This document shows, piece after piece, positions 48,798-57,843 of a stretch of DNA of 64,000 bases (its first letter is position 1; each line of letters opens with the position of its first letter). Origin of the DNA: an uncultured bacterium. GTDB taxonomy: Bacteria > Cyanobacteriota > Vampirovibrionia > Gastranaerophilales > Gastranaerophilaceae. Below the pieces are notes generated by a model that worked only from the letters and a program-made list of their open reading frames with translations, made no database searches and was not told the origin of the DNA. Made by a program: the position numbers and the translations under genes. Location of the stretch: the NCBI GenBank assembly GCA_905216055.1, contig CAJMSH010000003.1, forward strand, positions 62,001 to 126,000. The letters run 5' to 3'.

Positions 48798-50326
48798 ATA
48801 TTTAATTCCTCTTTCGCAGGTGCATAATCCGGATTTAAGTTCAATGATTTTTTAAAATATTTTTCCGCATCTTGCTTCAAACCCTGATTTTTTGCAATCA
48901 ATCCTTGATAATAATAATATCTAAAATCATTTTCGTCAATATAATTTGCTATACCCAAATATTTTTTAGCATCATAATAATTTCCGCGTTCAATTTCTAC
49001 ACGGCCCAAATCTATCCAAGCTTCTTTAAAATTCAAATTTATCGCAATTGCCTTTTTCAAATAAGCCAATTCTTTTGACTTATCCTTCAACGCAATCTTG
49101 TAATATGCCGTCCAGCAATCAGAATATGTTTTTAATATTTTTTCATAAAGTTCATAAGCCTTTTTCTCTTTACCCAATTTTTCATAAGTTTGAGCAACTT
49201 TCAAAGGAAATACGGATGAAGATTTATCTTTTGATTCAGCATCCTTGTAATATTTCAAGGCAGTTTTGTAATCACCTTTTCTGTAATTTAAATCTCCAAG
49301 CACAAGCAAAGTAGTTGAATTTCCGCTATCCATTTTATAAGCTTTTTGGGCAATATCCTGAGCTTTTTCATACTCTTGCATATTGTAATAAACTCTTGAT
49401 AAAATTGCATAAACTTCTCTATTATGCTTCTTTTTGGTTGTCAGAGCATTTTGCAAAGTTCTCATCGATTTTGCAAGCTCATTTTCATAATAATAGTAAT
49501 AACCTAAATGATACATCTTTTCAGAATAATCTTTTTTAGATTTATAAAGCACATATTGCTCAAGAGAATTAACCTTTCTTGTAAAATCAGCAGAATACAA
49601 TTTTTGGGATTTAATATATTCAACCATTTTCAAAGCATCTTTAGGCTTTTTACCTTGAGATAGAATTTCTGCCTTCAACTTTTTATAATTAAGATTTTGC
49701 GGATTCATGCTTATAGCAGTATCGATGTATGTATTTGCATTTATAAAATCATTTGATTTCAAATACCCAAGTGCCGCAACGTAATTTGCATAATCTGATG
49801 AAGCTAGTAAAGATGTATTTTTAACAAGTTCAGATGTAGCTTCACGGCTCTGATCATTATAAATTATGTTTGAAAAAACTTCTCCGAGATAAACTTCATC
49901 ATCTGCTTTTAATTTTTTTGACGGGAAATAATACAACTTGATATCACCTATTAAAAAATCTGATAAAGTTCTATCTTCAATTTTTGAAGATGCAAGCTCT
50001 GACAAATCAAAAAATCCGATATCTGCCATATTTTCAGCCATCTTCATATAAGCATAATCGTTATCTGCCATAGTTTCAATAAGAACCTTAAAATCCATAT
50101 AAGCAGATTTGACATTACTTTGCACAAACCTGTCAAATGCAAACACATATTGATTGTGTAAACTGTTATGAGTTAAAGTAGCTTTTTTAATAGGCAAAGC
50201 AATCGTATTTACAGGCAAAGGCATCTGTAACAAAGGATCTGCCGGCTTTATGGAATCAAAACCGTCTGCAAATACAGGTGTAATCATTGTGCCTAATATT
50301 AATGTTGTACAAACAAATTTATGCAT
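48794..50326 (-). CDS. Exported TPR-repeat protein
   Basis: A 510-residue protein with a signal peptide (MHKFVCTTLILGTMITPVFA) and a large C-terminal array of tetratricopeptide repeats (for example KAYELYEKILKTYSDCWTAYYKIA and DAEKYFKKSLNLNPDYAPAKEE). The reading frame begins earlier at a TTG (50344) that overlaps the HD-GYP stop codon, but the ATG at 50326 gives a proper signal peptide and is preferred. It lies between the HD-GYP gene and the response regulators, in one operon. A periplasmic scaffold or sensor for the signalling system is suggested by position only. Confidence 0.82.
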   Translation of the reverse strand: MHKFVCTTLILGTMITPVFADGFDSIKPADPLLQMPLPVNTIALPIKKATLTHNSLHNQYVFAFDRFVQSNVKSAYMDFKVLIETMADNDYAYMKMAENMADIGFFDLSELASSKIEDRTLSDFLIGDIKLYYFPSKKLKADDEVYLGEVFSNIIYNDQSREATSELVKNTSLLASSDYANYVAALGYLKSNDFINANTYIDTAISMNPQNLNYKKLKAEILSQGKKPKDALKMVEYIKSQKLYSADFTRKVNSLEQYVLYKSKKDYSEKMYHLGYYYYYENELAKSMRTLQNALTTKKKHNREVYAILSRVYYNMQEYEKAQDIAQKAYKMDSGNSTTLLVLGDLNYRKGDYKTALKYYKDAESKDKSSSVFPLKVAQTYEKLGKEKKAYELYEKILKTYSDCWTAYYKIALKDKSKELAYLKKAIAINLNFKEAWIDLGRVEIERGNYYDAKKYLGIANYIDENDFRYYYYQGLIAKNQGLKQDAEKYFKKSLNLNPDYAPAKEELNI

Positions 50327-50340
50327 ATAAAATACTACTT

Positions 50341-52053
50341 TCAACCCTCATTTTTATCTGTATTCCCAGAATAGTAAAAATTAAACAATTCTGCAACTCG
50401 TTTCTCTTCATCAGATACATTTTCATTAACAATATAATTGTAAATGTCAAGCAAATTATAATGACTTAATTTTTCACTATCTTCATCTGTCAAGCTGTTA
50501 TGATTTTCAGTTAAGAAAACTCTTACAATCTTATCAACCGAAATTTTCAAAAATTCATCAACCAAATTTCCGTCAAAATGGTGATTTTTCCCTGATAACA
50601 AAATTTCAATTACATTTTGTATAGGCATTTTATCACGATAGTGACGACGAGAAGTAATTGCATCAAATACATCGGCAACAGCAAGAATTCTTCCGCCATA
50701 AGGGATATTTTCTCCGCTCAAATGACGATAATAACCTGATCCGTCATATTTTTCATGATGAGAGCAAGCCATTTCAGTTATCATTTTAAAATCTTCCGAT
50801 GTATGAATTTTCTCTAAAATGTCATGCGTAATACGTACATGTTCCTGAATATGTTTATATTCATCTTCTGTAAGTTTACCCTCTTTTTGCAATACAGAAT
50901 CCCTTATTCCGATTTTACCTATATCATGTAAGATGGCAGCTTTCTCAACAAGTTCCTTAAATTTTTCATCACAACCCAACTGGTCGACCAAAAGCATTGC
51001 ATATAATTTTACACGGCTTGAATGACCTGCTGTAATCTTATCACGGGCATCAATAGATTTTGCAAGAGTGTCAATAAAGCTTTCAAACAAAACCTTCTGT
51101 TCTTTATAAAGTTCTTTTTGCTGTTCAAATAATTGAGCATTTTCTAATGCAATAGATGCACTACCGCCAATTGCTGCAAGAAGATCCTCATCACGTTTTG
51201 TAAACGCTCCGCCAAATTTATTTAAAACCTGAAATGCCCCGATAATCTCCTTATTATTATTTTTAATCGGCATACATAGAATTGTCTTTGTTGTATAACC
51301 TGTTTCCTTGTCAATATCAGGGTTGAAACGCGGATCGCTGTACGCATCAGGAATATTTAAAGGTTCACCCGTCTTCACAACATAACCGGCAAGCCCCTTA
51401 TCAGCAGGGAATCGTATTTCTTGGCTGTCCAAACCTAATGCAACCTTACTCCAAAGTTCATTTTTGTCCTTATCGTACATGAAAACAGTACATCTGTCAG
51501 CCTGAATTGCGATTTTAGTTTCTTCCGCAATCACTTTCAAAAGCACATCAATATCAGTTACGGCGCTGATTGAACGGCCTATTTTTACAAGAGATACAAG
51601 CGGATCACTTTTTACAGGGAGAGTAAAATCATCATCATGCTGAATTTCTTTTATCCTTGTCAAAATATAACCCATTAAAGAAAGCTCATCAGATGTATTC
51701 ATCGACATATTTTTTGCATTCTCAAAATACATTAATGCAGTATCTTTTAAGCCTTCCCCATAAGCAATCGTACCTTTTGCAAACTCATTCACAATTTTTG
51801 CAGTAATGCTTTTAGAAAGCTCTGCCATATAACGGGCATCATTCAAAATTCTCAAAACTTCTTCGTATCTGTTTTTATCCTTTAAATACAAAGTAAGTCC
51901 GAAAAAACTTAAACTAATAGAAATATATTCTGTAGAATTTGACTCTTTATATAACCTTCTTGCCTCATCAAAAACCTTTAAAGCCACATCATAAGACTTT
52001 TCACCAAGTAATCCTAAGCCCTTCTTTATTATTTCTGTATCACACTCAATCAT
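50341..52053 (-). CDS. Helical-repeat, GAF and HD-GYP signalling protein
   Basis: A 570-residue cytoplasmic protein. Residues 1 to about 150 form helical repeats (TPR-like), a GAF domain covers about 165-310 (ETKIAIQADRCTVFMYDKDKNELW and KGLAGYVVKTGEPLNIPDAYSDPRF), and an HD-GYP domain follows (about 325-520). HD motif: AAILHDIGKIGIRD around residue 375, with the HHEKYDGSGYYRHLSGENIPYGGRILAVADVFDAIT GYP-type segment. HD-GYP domains hydrolyse cyclic di-GMP or related dinucleotides. Several metal-binding His/Asp residues appear intact. It is the first gene of the operon leading to the two response regulators. Confidence 0.9.
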   Translation of the reverse strand: MIECDTEIIKKGLGLLGEKSYDVALKVFDEARRLYKESNSTEYISISLSFFGLTLYLKDKNRYEEVLRILNDARYMAELSKSITAKIVNEFAKGTIAYGEGLKDTALMYFENAKNMSMNTSDELSLMGYILTRIKEIQHDDDFTLPVKSDPLVSLVKIGRSISAVTDIDVLLKVIAEETKIAIQADRCTVFMYDKDKNELWSKVALGLDSQEIRFPADKGLAGYVVKTGEPLNIPDAYSDPRFNPDIDKETGYTTKTILCMPIKNNNKEIIGAFQVLNKFGGAFTKRDEDLLAAIGGSASIALENAQLFEQQKELYKEQKVLFESFIDTLAKSIDARDKITAGHSSRVKLYAMLLVDQLGCDEKFKELVEKAAILHDIGKIGIRDSVLQKEGKLTEDEYKHIQEHVRITHDILEKIHTSEDFKMITEMACSHHEKYDGSGYYRHLSGENIPYGGRILAVADVFDAITSRRHYRDKMPIQNVIEILLSGKNHHFDGNLVDEFLKISVDKIVRVFLTENHNSLTDEDSEKLSHYNLLDIYNYIVNENVSDEEKRVAELFNFYYSGNTDKNEG

Positions 52054-52164
52054 CTTTATTCTTAACCCTTATAAAAAATTTTAAACACTTTTTACAACTC
52101 TATGTTTTTATTGTACAATATTTTTACAAAGATTACAAATACTTTTTATCTAAATGGAGCTTAT

Positions 52165-52851
52165 ATGAAAAAGATTACAATTTTAATACCCGTTTATAAT
52201 GAAGTAAACACACTCGATAAAATTTTAGAAAAAGTTGAAAAAGCGTCATTTTGCGGTTTAGAAAAAGAAATTATTCTAATTGACGATTATTCAACAGACG
52301 GAACAAAAGATTTATATTCAAAATACCCATACAAAGTTTTGTACCACGAATACAATCAAGGCAAAGGTGCCGCACTTAGAACAGGCTTTAAAGAAGCAAC
52401 AGGCGATATCATAATAATTCAGGATGCTGACCTTGAATATGATCCTGCAGATTACGAACCATTGATACAGCTAATACTTGACGGTAAAGCTGATGTTTGC
52501 TACGGTTCAAGACTTTCAGGCGGCAAACCTTCAAGATCATTTATGTTCCACCACCTGTTAGGAAATAAATTTTTATCGCTTTTAACAAATATCTTATACG
52601 GTTCTACATTAACCGATATGGAAACTTGTTATAAAGCTTTTAAAGCAGAATTTATCAAAGGAATTGAAATTAAATCAAACAGATTTGATTTTGAACCTGA
52701 AATTACTGCAAAAGTTTTAAAAAGAGGAGCAAGATTGTACGAACTTCCGATTTCATATTACGGAAGAGAATTTTCTGAAGGAAAGAAAATCACTTGGAGA
52801 GACGGAATTCATGCAATTATAGCTTTAATAAAATTCAGATTTGTTGATTAA
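52165..52851 (+). CDS. Glycosyltransferase family 2 (dolichyl-phosphate mannosyltransferase-like)
   Basis: A 228-residue GT-A enzyme without extra TM helices. It has ITILIPVYNEVNTLDKIL at the start, IILIDDYSTDGT (Asp40-Asp41) and the DADLEYDPADYEPLI motif typical of polyprenol-phosphate sugar transferases, then CYGSRL and DMETCYKAFK. The open frame begins at 52102, but the ATG at 52165 with GGAG upstream fits the family. Such enzymes put a sugar on undecaprenyl phosphate or another lipid. No neighbouring sugar cluster is seen, so the acceptor is unknown. Confidence 0.9.
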   Translation: MKKITILIPVYNEVNTLDKILEKVEKASFCGLEKEIILIDDYSTDGTKDLYSKYPYKVLYHEYNQGKGAALRTGFKEATGDIIIIQDADLEYDPADYEPLIQLILDGKADVCYGSRLSGGKPSRSFMFHHLLGNKFLSLLTNILYGSTLTDMETCYKAFKAEFIKGIEIKSNRFDFEPEITAKVLKRGARLYELPISYYGREFSEGKKITWRDGIHAIIALIKFRFVD

Positions 52852-52943
52852 AAAAATGTTTTAAGGGTTTAAAAAAGGTTTAATCCTTAATAAAAAAAAT
52901 AAAAGAATTAAACCTAAATAAAATGTAGAAAGGACGAAAAGAA

Positions 52944-53780
52944 ATGAAAAAGATTTTGTTATCATTATTTTTGGCAGCATCTCTTGCAGTTCCGTCGTTA
53001 GCTGCGACTTGGAGTGCTGTTAACAGAGTGCCGGAAGTTGGCAAACAAGTTTTATCAAAAAACAGTCTTCCGACAACTACAACATTTGTTATCACAGATG
53101 TAGAAGTAACAAACAGCACATCAAACGAAAACAATAAAATCTACATTAACAAAACAAACTTGAATTATACAGGTAATGACAATGAAGTTGCGGCAGTAAT
53201 TGCTCAAGAAATCGGCGCACTTGTTAATGCAAACGCATCTAAAAAGAAATTAGTATCAAACATCACATCAGCTCTTGCAGGAAGTTTTGTAGATACATCA
53301 CTTGAAACAACAGCACTTGCTGCAAATGAATTCACTTTAAACAACATGTCAGAAAAAGATCAAATGAATGCTGACATCACAGGCGTTGATTTAATGATTC
53401 AAGCAGGATATAACCCGCTTGCAATGATTGTTGTTTTAGGCAAAATGCCGGGTTCTACAATGGATCTTTTAAAAAGCCAACCAAACAACTTCAAACGTAC
53501 AATGTACATCTATGATTACCTTGCATATAACTACCCTTCAAAAGTAAAAGCAGGTTATAATTGCCAAGAATACAAAAACTTCCTTGCATACATTCAACCA
53601 ACAATTGATGAAAGAAATTCAAACAGCAAAAAACTTGCTAAATGGGAAAAAGAACAAGCTAAATTGAAAAAAGAAAGAGCTAAACAAATTGCTAAATACA
53701 AAGCAACAGGCGGACTTAACGGATGGGATGCTTCTTATACAATTCTAAAAAATCTGTCTGAAAGCTCAGAAGTAAAATAA
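52944..53780 (+). CDS. M48-like exported protein without the zinc motif (pseudopeptidase)
   Basis: A 278-residue exported protein with signal peptide ILLSLFLAASLAVPSLA. The organisation is that of an M48 peptidase: NKIYINKTNLNYTGNDNEVAAVIAQEIGALVN, where active enzymes have a HExxH. Here the residues are Gln88-Glu89-Ile-Gly-Ala92, so both His ligands are gone while the Glu is kept. The third ligand Glu of the usual ExxAD is replaced by Asn142 (MNADITG). The GYNPLAMIVVLGKM segment after it is still conserved. A Lys/Glu-rich helix (AKWEKEQAKLKKERAKQIAKY) ends the chain. Hence an inactive relative, perhaps a chaperone or inhibitor. Confidence 0.72.
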   Translation: MKKILLSLFLAASLAVPSLAATWSAVNRVPEVGKQVLSKNSLPTTTTFVITDVEVTNSTSNENNKIYINKTNLNYTGNDNEVAAVIAQEIGALVNANASKKKLVSNITSALAGSFVDTSLETTALAANEFTLNNMSEKDQMNADITGVDLMIQAGYNPLAMIVVLGKMPGSTMDLLKSQPNNFKRTMYIYDYLAYNYPSKVKAGYNCQEYKNFLAYIQPTIDERNSNSKKLAKWEKEQAKLKKERAKQIAKYKATGGLNGWDASYTILKNLSESSEVK

Positions 53781-53789
53781 GAAATCTTA

Positions 53790-53816
53790 AAACCTCCTTT
53801 AAAAGGAGGTTTTTTA
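53790..53816 (+). terminator. Terminator after the M48-like gene
   Basis: AAACCTCCTTT (53790-53800) pairs with AAAGGAGGTTT (53802-53812), followed by T residues to 53816, ten bases after the stop codon. Confidence 0.8.
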
Positions 53817-53877
53817 ATACCTACAAATTATTTATACTCAAACCTAATTAATATAAAGTTTTTTGAGGTTAAAAAAA

Positions 53878-54426
53878 ATGACTGACAGTATAAAAACATT
53901 GAAATGTCCTGCTTGCTCTGAAGAAATGACAAAAATATTTATATCAGATAAAGGCATAAATCTTGATGTTTGTGCAAATAATTGTGGAGGGATTTTCTTT
54001 GATTGCAAAGAATTTCAGCAATGTACAAAGTCAGAAAATGAGATTTATGAACTAAAACAGATATTAGAAAACAAAAACTTCATGCCGGTCGATCAAACTC
54101 AAATTAGAATTTGCCCTGCCTGTAATACACCTATGGTAAAAACACGTTCTTTTGGGATACATATAGATAGCTGCAACAATTGTGGCGGAATATTCTTAGA
54201 CAATATGGAGTTTCAAAAAATCAGAGATATAATCAAAGCTCAAAAGAAAAAGCCAAACCCGAATGCCGTTCAATATAAAGATATTGATCTTCACGAATTT
54301 TGTAAAGACGCGTTAGATGAAAATAGACGTATTACAAATATTTCTAAAGTCGCAGACAGGCTAAACCGTGAAACATATTTTGATCCGAGATATCCGCTTG
54401 CCTCATTTTTTAGATTGTTTTTCTAA
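53878..54426 (+). CDS. Zinc-ribbon (zf-TFIIB-like) protein with two ribbons
   Basis: A 182-residue cytoplasmic protein with two copies of a CPxC...C-x2/3-CGG zinc ribbon: first Cys10/13/32/36 (CPACSEEM, then CANNCGGIF), second CPACNTPM and CNNCGGIFLD. A helix follows each. The rest (about 125-182) is a linker and a helical C-terminal part. The longer frame begins with a TTG at 53863 overlapping the GAGG site, so the ATG at 53878 is chosen. Its 3' end overlaps the phosphohexomutase gene on the other strand by 17 bases. A regulatory or nucleic-acid binding role is only a family-based guess. Confidence 0.8.
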   Translation: MTDSIKTLKCPACSEEMTKIFISDKGINLDVCANNCGGIFFDCKEFQQCTKSENEIYELKQILENKNFMPVDQTQIRICPACNTPMVKTRSFGIHIDSCNNCGGIFLDNMEFQKIRDIIKAQKKKPNPNAVQYKDIDLHEFCKDALDENRRITNISKVADRLNRETYFDPRYPLASFFRLFF

Positions 54427-55783
54427 GTTTGTCGAGTTTTAGCGGACTGTCGCTTTCGAAGTAAATTCTCAAAAGCGGCTCGGTTCCGCTTGGGCGTACA
54501 AGCATCCAGCTTGTATTATCGTCAAAGTAAAGTTTTACACCGTCTTTTGTATCAATATTTTTAACATTCAAACCGCCGATTGATTTTTTGTTTTTATACT
54601 CTTCAAGAAGCGGTCTTATTTCGTCAAAATTTTCAAGACGTCTGTCAATCCGGTCGTTGTAGAATCTGCAACCGACAAAATCATACAGATTTTTTTGAAA
54701 TTCAACAAGTGATTTGTTCTCATAAGCCATAGCCTCGAGTATAAGAAGATTTGCAAGAATTCCGTCTTTTTCCGGAATATGTCCCTGAATACTTAAACCG
54801 CCGGATTCTTCTCCGCCTATGACGGGATTAAATCTGCGCATTGCTTCCCCGACATGTTTAAATCCGACAGCCGTTTCAATAACTTCAACACCGAGTTTTT
54901 CAGCAGTTTTATTTAGTAAAAGACTTGCACCTACAGTTTTTACAAGCGTACCTTTTAGCCCTTTATGTCTGATTAGATGGATTAAAAGAATTGCGATAAT
55001 TTCGTTCGGTGAGACATATTCTCCGTTTTCATTTATTACGCCGAACCTGTCAGAGTCGCCATCGTTTGCAAAGCCAACTGAATTTGGAGTCGATTTAACT
55101 TTTTGTATTAATTCTTTCAAATACTTTGGTTTAGGATCAGGCATTTCACCTCCGAAATTGACATCATGAAACATGTGCATACTTTCGTATTTTATTCCGT
55201 GGATATCTAAAAGCTTGTCAAAATAACCTATACTTGCGGCATAAAATCCATCAAATATAATATTTTCAAAAAAACCTTTAATCTTTTCAAAATTTATTAA
55301 TTTTTCAATATGAGCAAAATAATCAGGAGCGAAATTATATTTAACAACTCTTCCCTTATCGCTTTGCGCTTTAAACGGCAAACTAAGATTGTACATAAGT
55401 TCATCAGTAATATCAGATGTTGCAGGGCCTGCATAATCAGGAATAAATTTTATTCCCAAATATTCAGGCGGATTGTGAGAAGCCGTAAACATTACGGCAC
55501 AAGCATTCAAATGCTTTGCATTATAAGCAAGAACAGGAGTCGGAATAATCTTATTAGAAAGCAAAACTTCAAACCCGTATTGAGCTAACTGTTCAGCAGT
55601 CTGAGATGCAAATTCAAACGCCATATTTCTCGGATCATACCCGACAATAATCTTCTTTTCCAAACCAAAATTATCAAAAACATATTTACCAATAGCCTTT
55701 GTAACAGTTTGAACATTCTCAGTATTGAAATCTTCCCCTACAATTGCTCTCCAACCGTCAGTTCCAAATTTTATATTTCCCAT
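54410..55783 (-). CDS. Phosphoglucomutase/phosphomannomutase family enzyme
   Basis: A 457-residue alpha-D-phosphohexomutase. It contains the catalytic serine loop FTASHNPPE with Ser102, the metal-binding DGDSDRFG loop, the sugar-binding GGEESGG loop and the phosphate-binding RPSGTEPLLRIY segment, in the standard order. The open frame extends to 55843, but the ATG at 55783 (MGNIKFGTDGWRAIVGE) matches the family start. The reaction is interconversion of hexose 1- and 6-phosphates (glucose, mannose or glucosamine); the exact sugar is not certain. It is divergent from pheA. Confidence 0.92.
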   Translation of the reverse strand: MGNIKFGTDGWRAIVGEDFNTENVQTVTKAIGKYVFDNFGLEKKIIVGYDPRNMAFEFASQTAEQLAQYGFEVLLSNKIIPTPVLAYNAKHLNACAVMFTASHNPPEYLGIKFIPDYAGPATSDITDELMYNLSLPFKAQSDKGRVVKYNFAPDYFAHIEKLINFEKIKGFFENIIFDGFYAASIGYFDKLLDIHGIKYESMHMFHDVNFGGEMPDPKPKYLKELIQKVKSTPNSVGFANDGDSDRFGVINENGEYVSPNEIIAILLIHLIRHKGLKGTLVKTVGASLLLNKTAEKLGVEVIETAVGFKHVGEAMRRFNPVIGGEESGGLSIQGHIPEKDGILANLLILEAMAYENKSLVEFQKNLYDFVGCRFYNDRIDRRLENFDEIRPLLEEYKNKKSIGGLNVKNIDTKDGVKLYFDDNTSWMLVRPSGTEPLLRIYFESDSPLKLDKLRKTI

Positions 55784-55807
55784 ATTTCTTGCCTCACTCT
55801 TTTCTTC

Positions 55808-55816
55808 TGATATAAT
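55808..55816 (+). promoter_or_regulatory. Extended -10 promoter of pheA
   Basis: TGA directly followed by TATAAT (55811-55816) forms an extended -10 element. The start ATG at 55844 has a GGAG site at 55831-55834. Confidence 0.55.
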
Positions 55817-55843
55817 AATATTAGAAATAAGGAGTAATCGCAA

Positions 55844-56716
55844 ATGTTAAATTTTGAAACAGTAAAAACAATCGCATATTTAGGGCCACAAGCCTCATTT
55901 ACGGAAATGGCAAAAGATGAATTTTGTAAACGATTTAACATTAGCGCATACCCAACACCATTGCAGACAATAAGACAAGTTGTTGAATATGTTGATGATA
56001 CACCGGATTCACTGGGCGTTCTTGCTGTTGAAAATTCTATTGAAGGTGCAGTTCGAGAATCAATGGATAATTTAATGATTACAAAAAATCCAAACATTAA
56101 AATATTATCAGAATGCTTTCTTCCGATAAATCATTGCCTGCTTGCAAGAACAACTGAATTTTCATCAATTACCGGAATAATTTCACATCCGCAAGCTCTT
56201 GCACAATGCCAAAATTTTATCCATAATGAGCTTCCGTATAACGTAAACATTATAGAAGCCGCAAGCACAGCAGAAGCTGCCAGAAGTTTGCAGAATTATA
56301 ATCTAACATACGCAGCAATAGGAAGCAAAAAAACTGCCGAAACTTATAACTTAAATATTCTTCGTGAAAATATAAATGATGATAAAACGAACCAAACACG
56401 TTTTGTTCTAATCGGAGATTTTGAAACCGAAGAAACAGGTCATGATAAAACATCGCTTGCCTTCTCAACCGAAAATAAACCCGGTGCATTATTAAATGTT
56501 TTGCAAATTTTTATGGAAAATCACATAAATCTTTCATATATTGCATCTCGTCCATCTAAACACAAATTTGGAGAATACATATTCCTAGTCAACTTTGACG
56601 GTCACATTCACGATGCAAAAATTATGGAAACAATTCAAAAAATTAAAGAAAAAACAACTTACATAAGATATATGGGTTCTTATAAAAAAAGTAAAGCTAT
56701 AGTTCTTCAGCCGTAA
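55844..56716 (+). CDS. pheA: Prephenate dehydratase
   Basis: A 290-residue enzyme that converts prephenate to phenylpyruvate in phenylalanine synthesis. The catalytic domain shows the start IAYLGPQASFTEMAK, the VLAVENSIEGAV segment and the TRFVLIG motif (TRF is part of the active site). The C-terminal ACT domain (KTSLAFSTENKPGALLNVLQIF, then SRPSKHKFGEYIFLVNF) mediates feedback inhibition by Phe. There is no chorismate mutase domain, so it is a monofunctional dehydratase. Its 3' end overlaps the convergent acpS gene by 20 bases. Confidence 0.95.
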   Translation: MLNFETVKTIAYLGPQASFTEMAKDEFCKRFNISAYPTPLQTIRQVVEYVDDTPDSLGVLAVENSIEGAVRESMDNLMITKNPNIKILSECFLPINHCLLARTTEFSSITGIISHPQALAQCQNFIHNELPYNVNIIEAASTAEAARSLQNYNLTYAAIGSKKTAETYNLNILRENINDDKTNQTRFVLIGDFETEETGHDKTSLAFSTENKPGALLNVLQIFMENHINLSYIASRPSKHKFGEYIFLVNFDGHIHDAKIMETIQKIKEKTTYIRYMGSYKKSKAIVLQP

Positions 56717-57041
56717 CAAAAGCAATAGCTTTTGTTCTGTCATGCGAAAGACTTATTTGAAAAACAATATTTTTTTCTAAATTCTTTAATACCCTGATTT
56801 GTGGACACATCTTTTCATTGTGAAAAACTTCAATCTGATTATAAGAAACCCCCTCAATATTAAGAGCAGTTAAAGCTTTTACAACAGCTTCTTTCGCACA
56901 AAATCGAGCAGCTAAATGGCTTTCCGGTTTTGAGAATTTATTGCAATACTCAAGCTCTAAATCCGTAAAAACCCTATGCAAAAATTCATCTGATTTTCCC
57001 TTAAATCTTTCTATATCTTCAATATCAACACCGATAGCCAT
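56697..57041 (-). CDS. acpS: Holo-(acyl-carrier-protein) synthase
   Basis: A 114-residue AcpS, which transfers the 4'-phosphopantetheine of CoA to the serine of acyl carrier protein. The GVDIEDIERF start with the Mg2+-binding Asp6, the FCAKEAVVKAL segment and the conserved LSHDRTKAIAFV end are visible. It is convergent with pheA and its 3' end overlaps it by 20 bases, with no room for an independent terminator. Confidence 0.94.
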   Translation of the reverse strand: MAIGVDIEDIERFKGKSDEFLHRVFTDLELEYCNKFSKPESHLAARFCAKEAVVKALTALNIEGVSYNQIEVFHNEKMCPQIRVLKNLEKNIVFQISLSHDRTKAIAFVTAEEL

Positions 57042-57061
57042 AAATGAATTTTATCACAAGA

Positions 57062-57091
57062 TTGACGAATTTTGCAAACCAATGGTATAAT
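57062..57091 (+). promoter_or_regulatory. Promoter of the tail-fibre-like cassette
   Basis: TTGACG (57062-57067), 18 bases, then TATAAT (57086-57091). A leader of about 55 bases precedes the ATG at 57154, which has an AAAGGAA ribosome-binding site. Confidence 0.6.
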
Positions 57092-57153
57092 TAATTATTC
57101 AAACGCATCTTTTTAAATAACATTTTTCATTAAATTAGTCAGAAAGGAATTTT

Positions 57154-57831
57154 ATGACTGATTCAATGATACCTTATTCGTTTATGCCAGGAACAAAAGC
57201 CAAAGCAGATGAAGTTAATGCAAATTTTATTGCTCTTGCAAATACAATAGAAACAAACAGACTAAATGCTGCTGGTGATATTGAAAATGTAAACGAAGTA
57301 TTAGCGACAAAAGCAGATAAAACAGAACTTGTAAATGAATACATAATTAGCGAAACAGGCAAAAACCTTAATGATTACAAAACTAATGGTACATACATTT
57401 TTACTTCAACTTATACCCCTTATAATATTCCTAAAGGAAATCAAGGAACTCTTATTGTAACAGGGAAAAACCCTAATTTTGTTAAACAAATATGGATGTG
57501 TACAGAAACAAATCCTGAGATATTCACAAGGGACTTCACAAATTCAAGTTGGAGTGAATGGCAATCAATAACAGGCAAACTTAACAAAAGTGATCCTGGA
57601 TATTTTCGTCTTCCTAACGGCTTTATTATTCAATGGGGAGGCCAACCAGGCTCAAACGTCACATACCCAATAGCATTTTCTCAGGTAGCATGCCCTGTTT
57701 GCTACAAAAAAGGCTGGAATGCTAGTTACGAAAGAAGTGACTCCGGGATATTATCACCATCACTTACAGGATTTAACTATGCAAGTGGAGGTTATTTCTT
57801 AGGATTAAACTGGATAGCAATAGGATTTTAA
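57154..57831 (+). CDS. Phage-tail-fibre-like protein with gp53-type C-terminus
   Basis: A 225-residue protein. A short N-terminal helical part (ADEVNANFIALANTIETNR) is followed by a pyocin-knob-like stretch (NLNDYKTNGTYIFTS, then WSEWQSI) and a C-terminal domain starting GYFRLPNGFIIQWGG and ending GLNWIAIGF, the signature of phage tail-fibre gp53-like C-termini that bind host surfaces. It starts near its own promoter, in a chromosomal context with no other phage genes visible. A chaperone-like gene follows 12 bases later. It could be a tailocin remnant, an adopted adhesin or part of a toxin-delivery device. Confidence 0.82.
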   Translation: MTDSMIPYSFMPGTKAKADEVNANFIALANTIETNRLNAAGDIENVNEVLATKADKTELVNEYIISETGKNLNDYKTNGTYIFTSTYTPYNIPKGNQGTLIVTGKNPNFVKQIWMCTETNPEIFTRDFTNSSWSEWQSITGKLNKSDPGYFRLPNGFIIQWGGQPGSNVTYPIAFSQVACPVCYKKGWNASYERSDSGILSPSLTGFNYASGGYFLGLNWIAIGF

Positions 57832-57843
57832 AGGAGAAACAAT

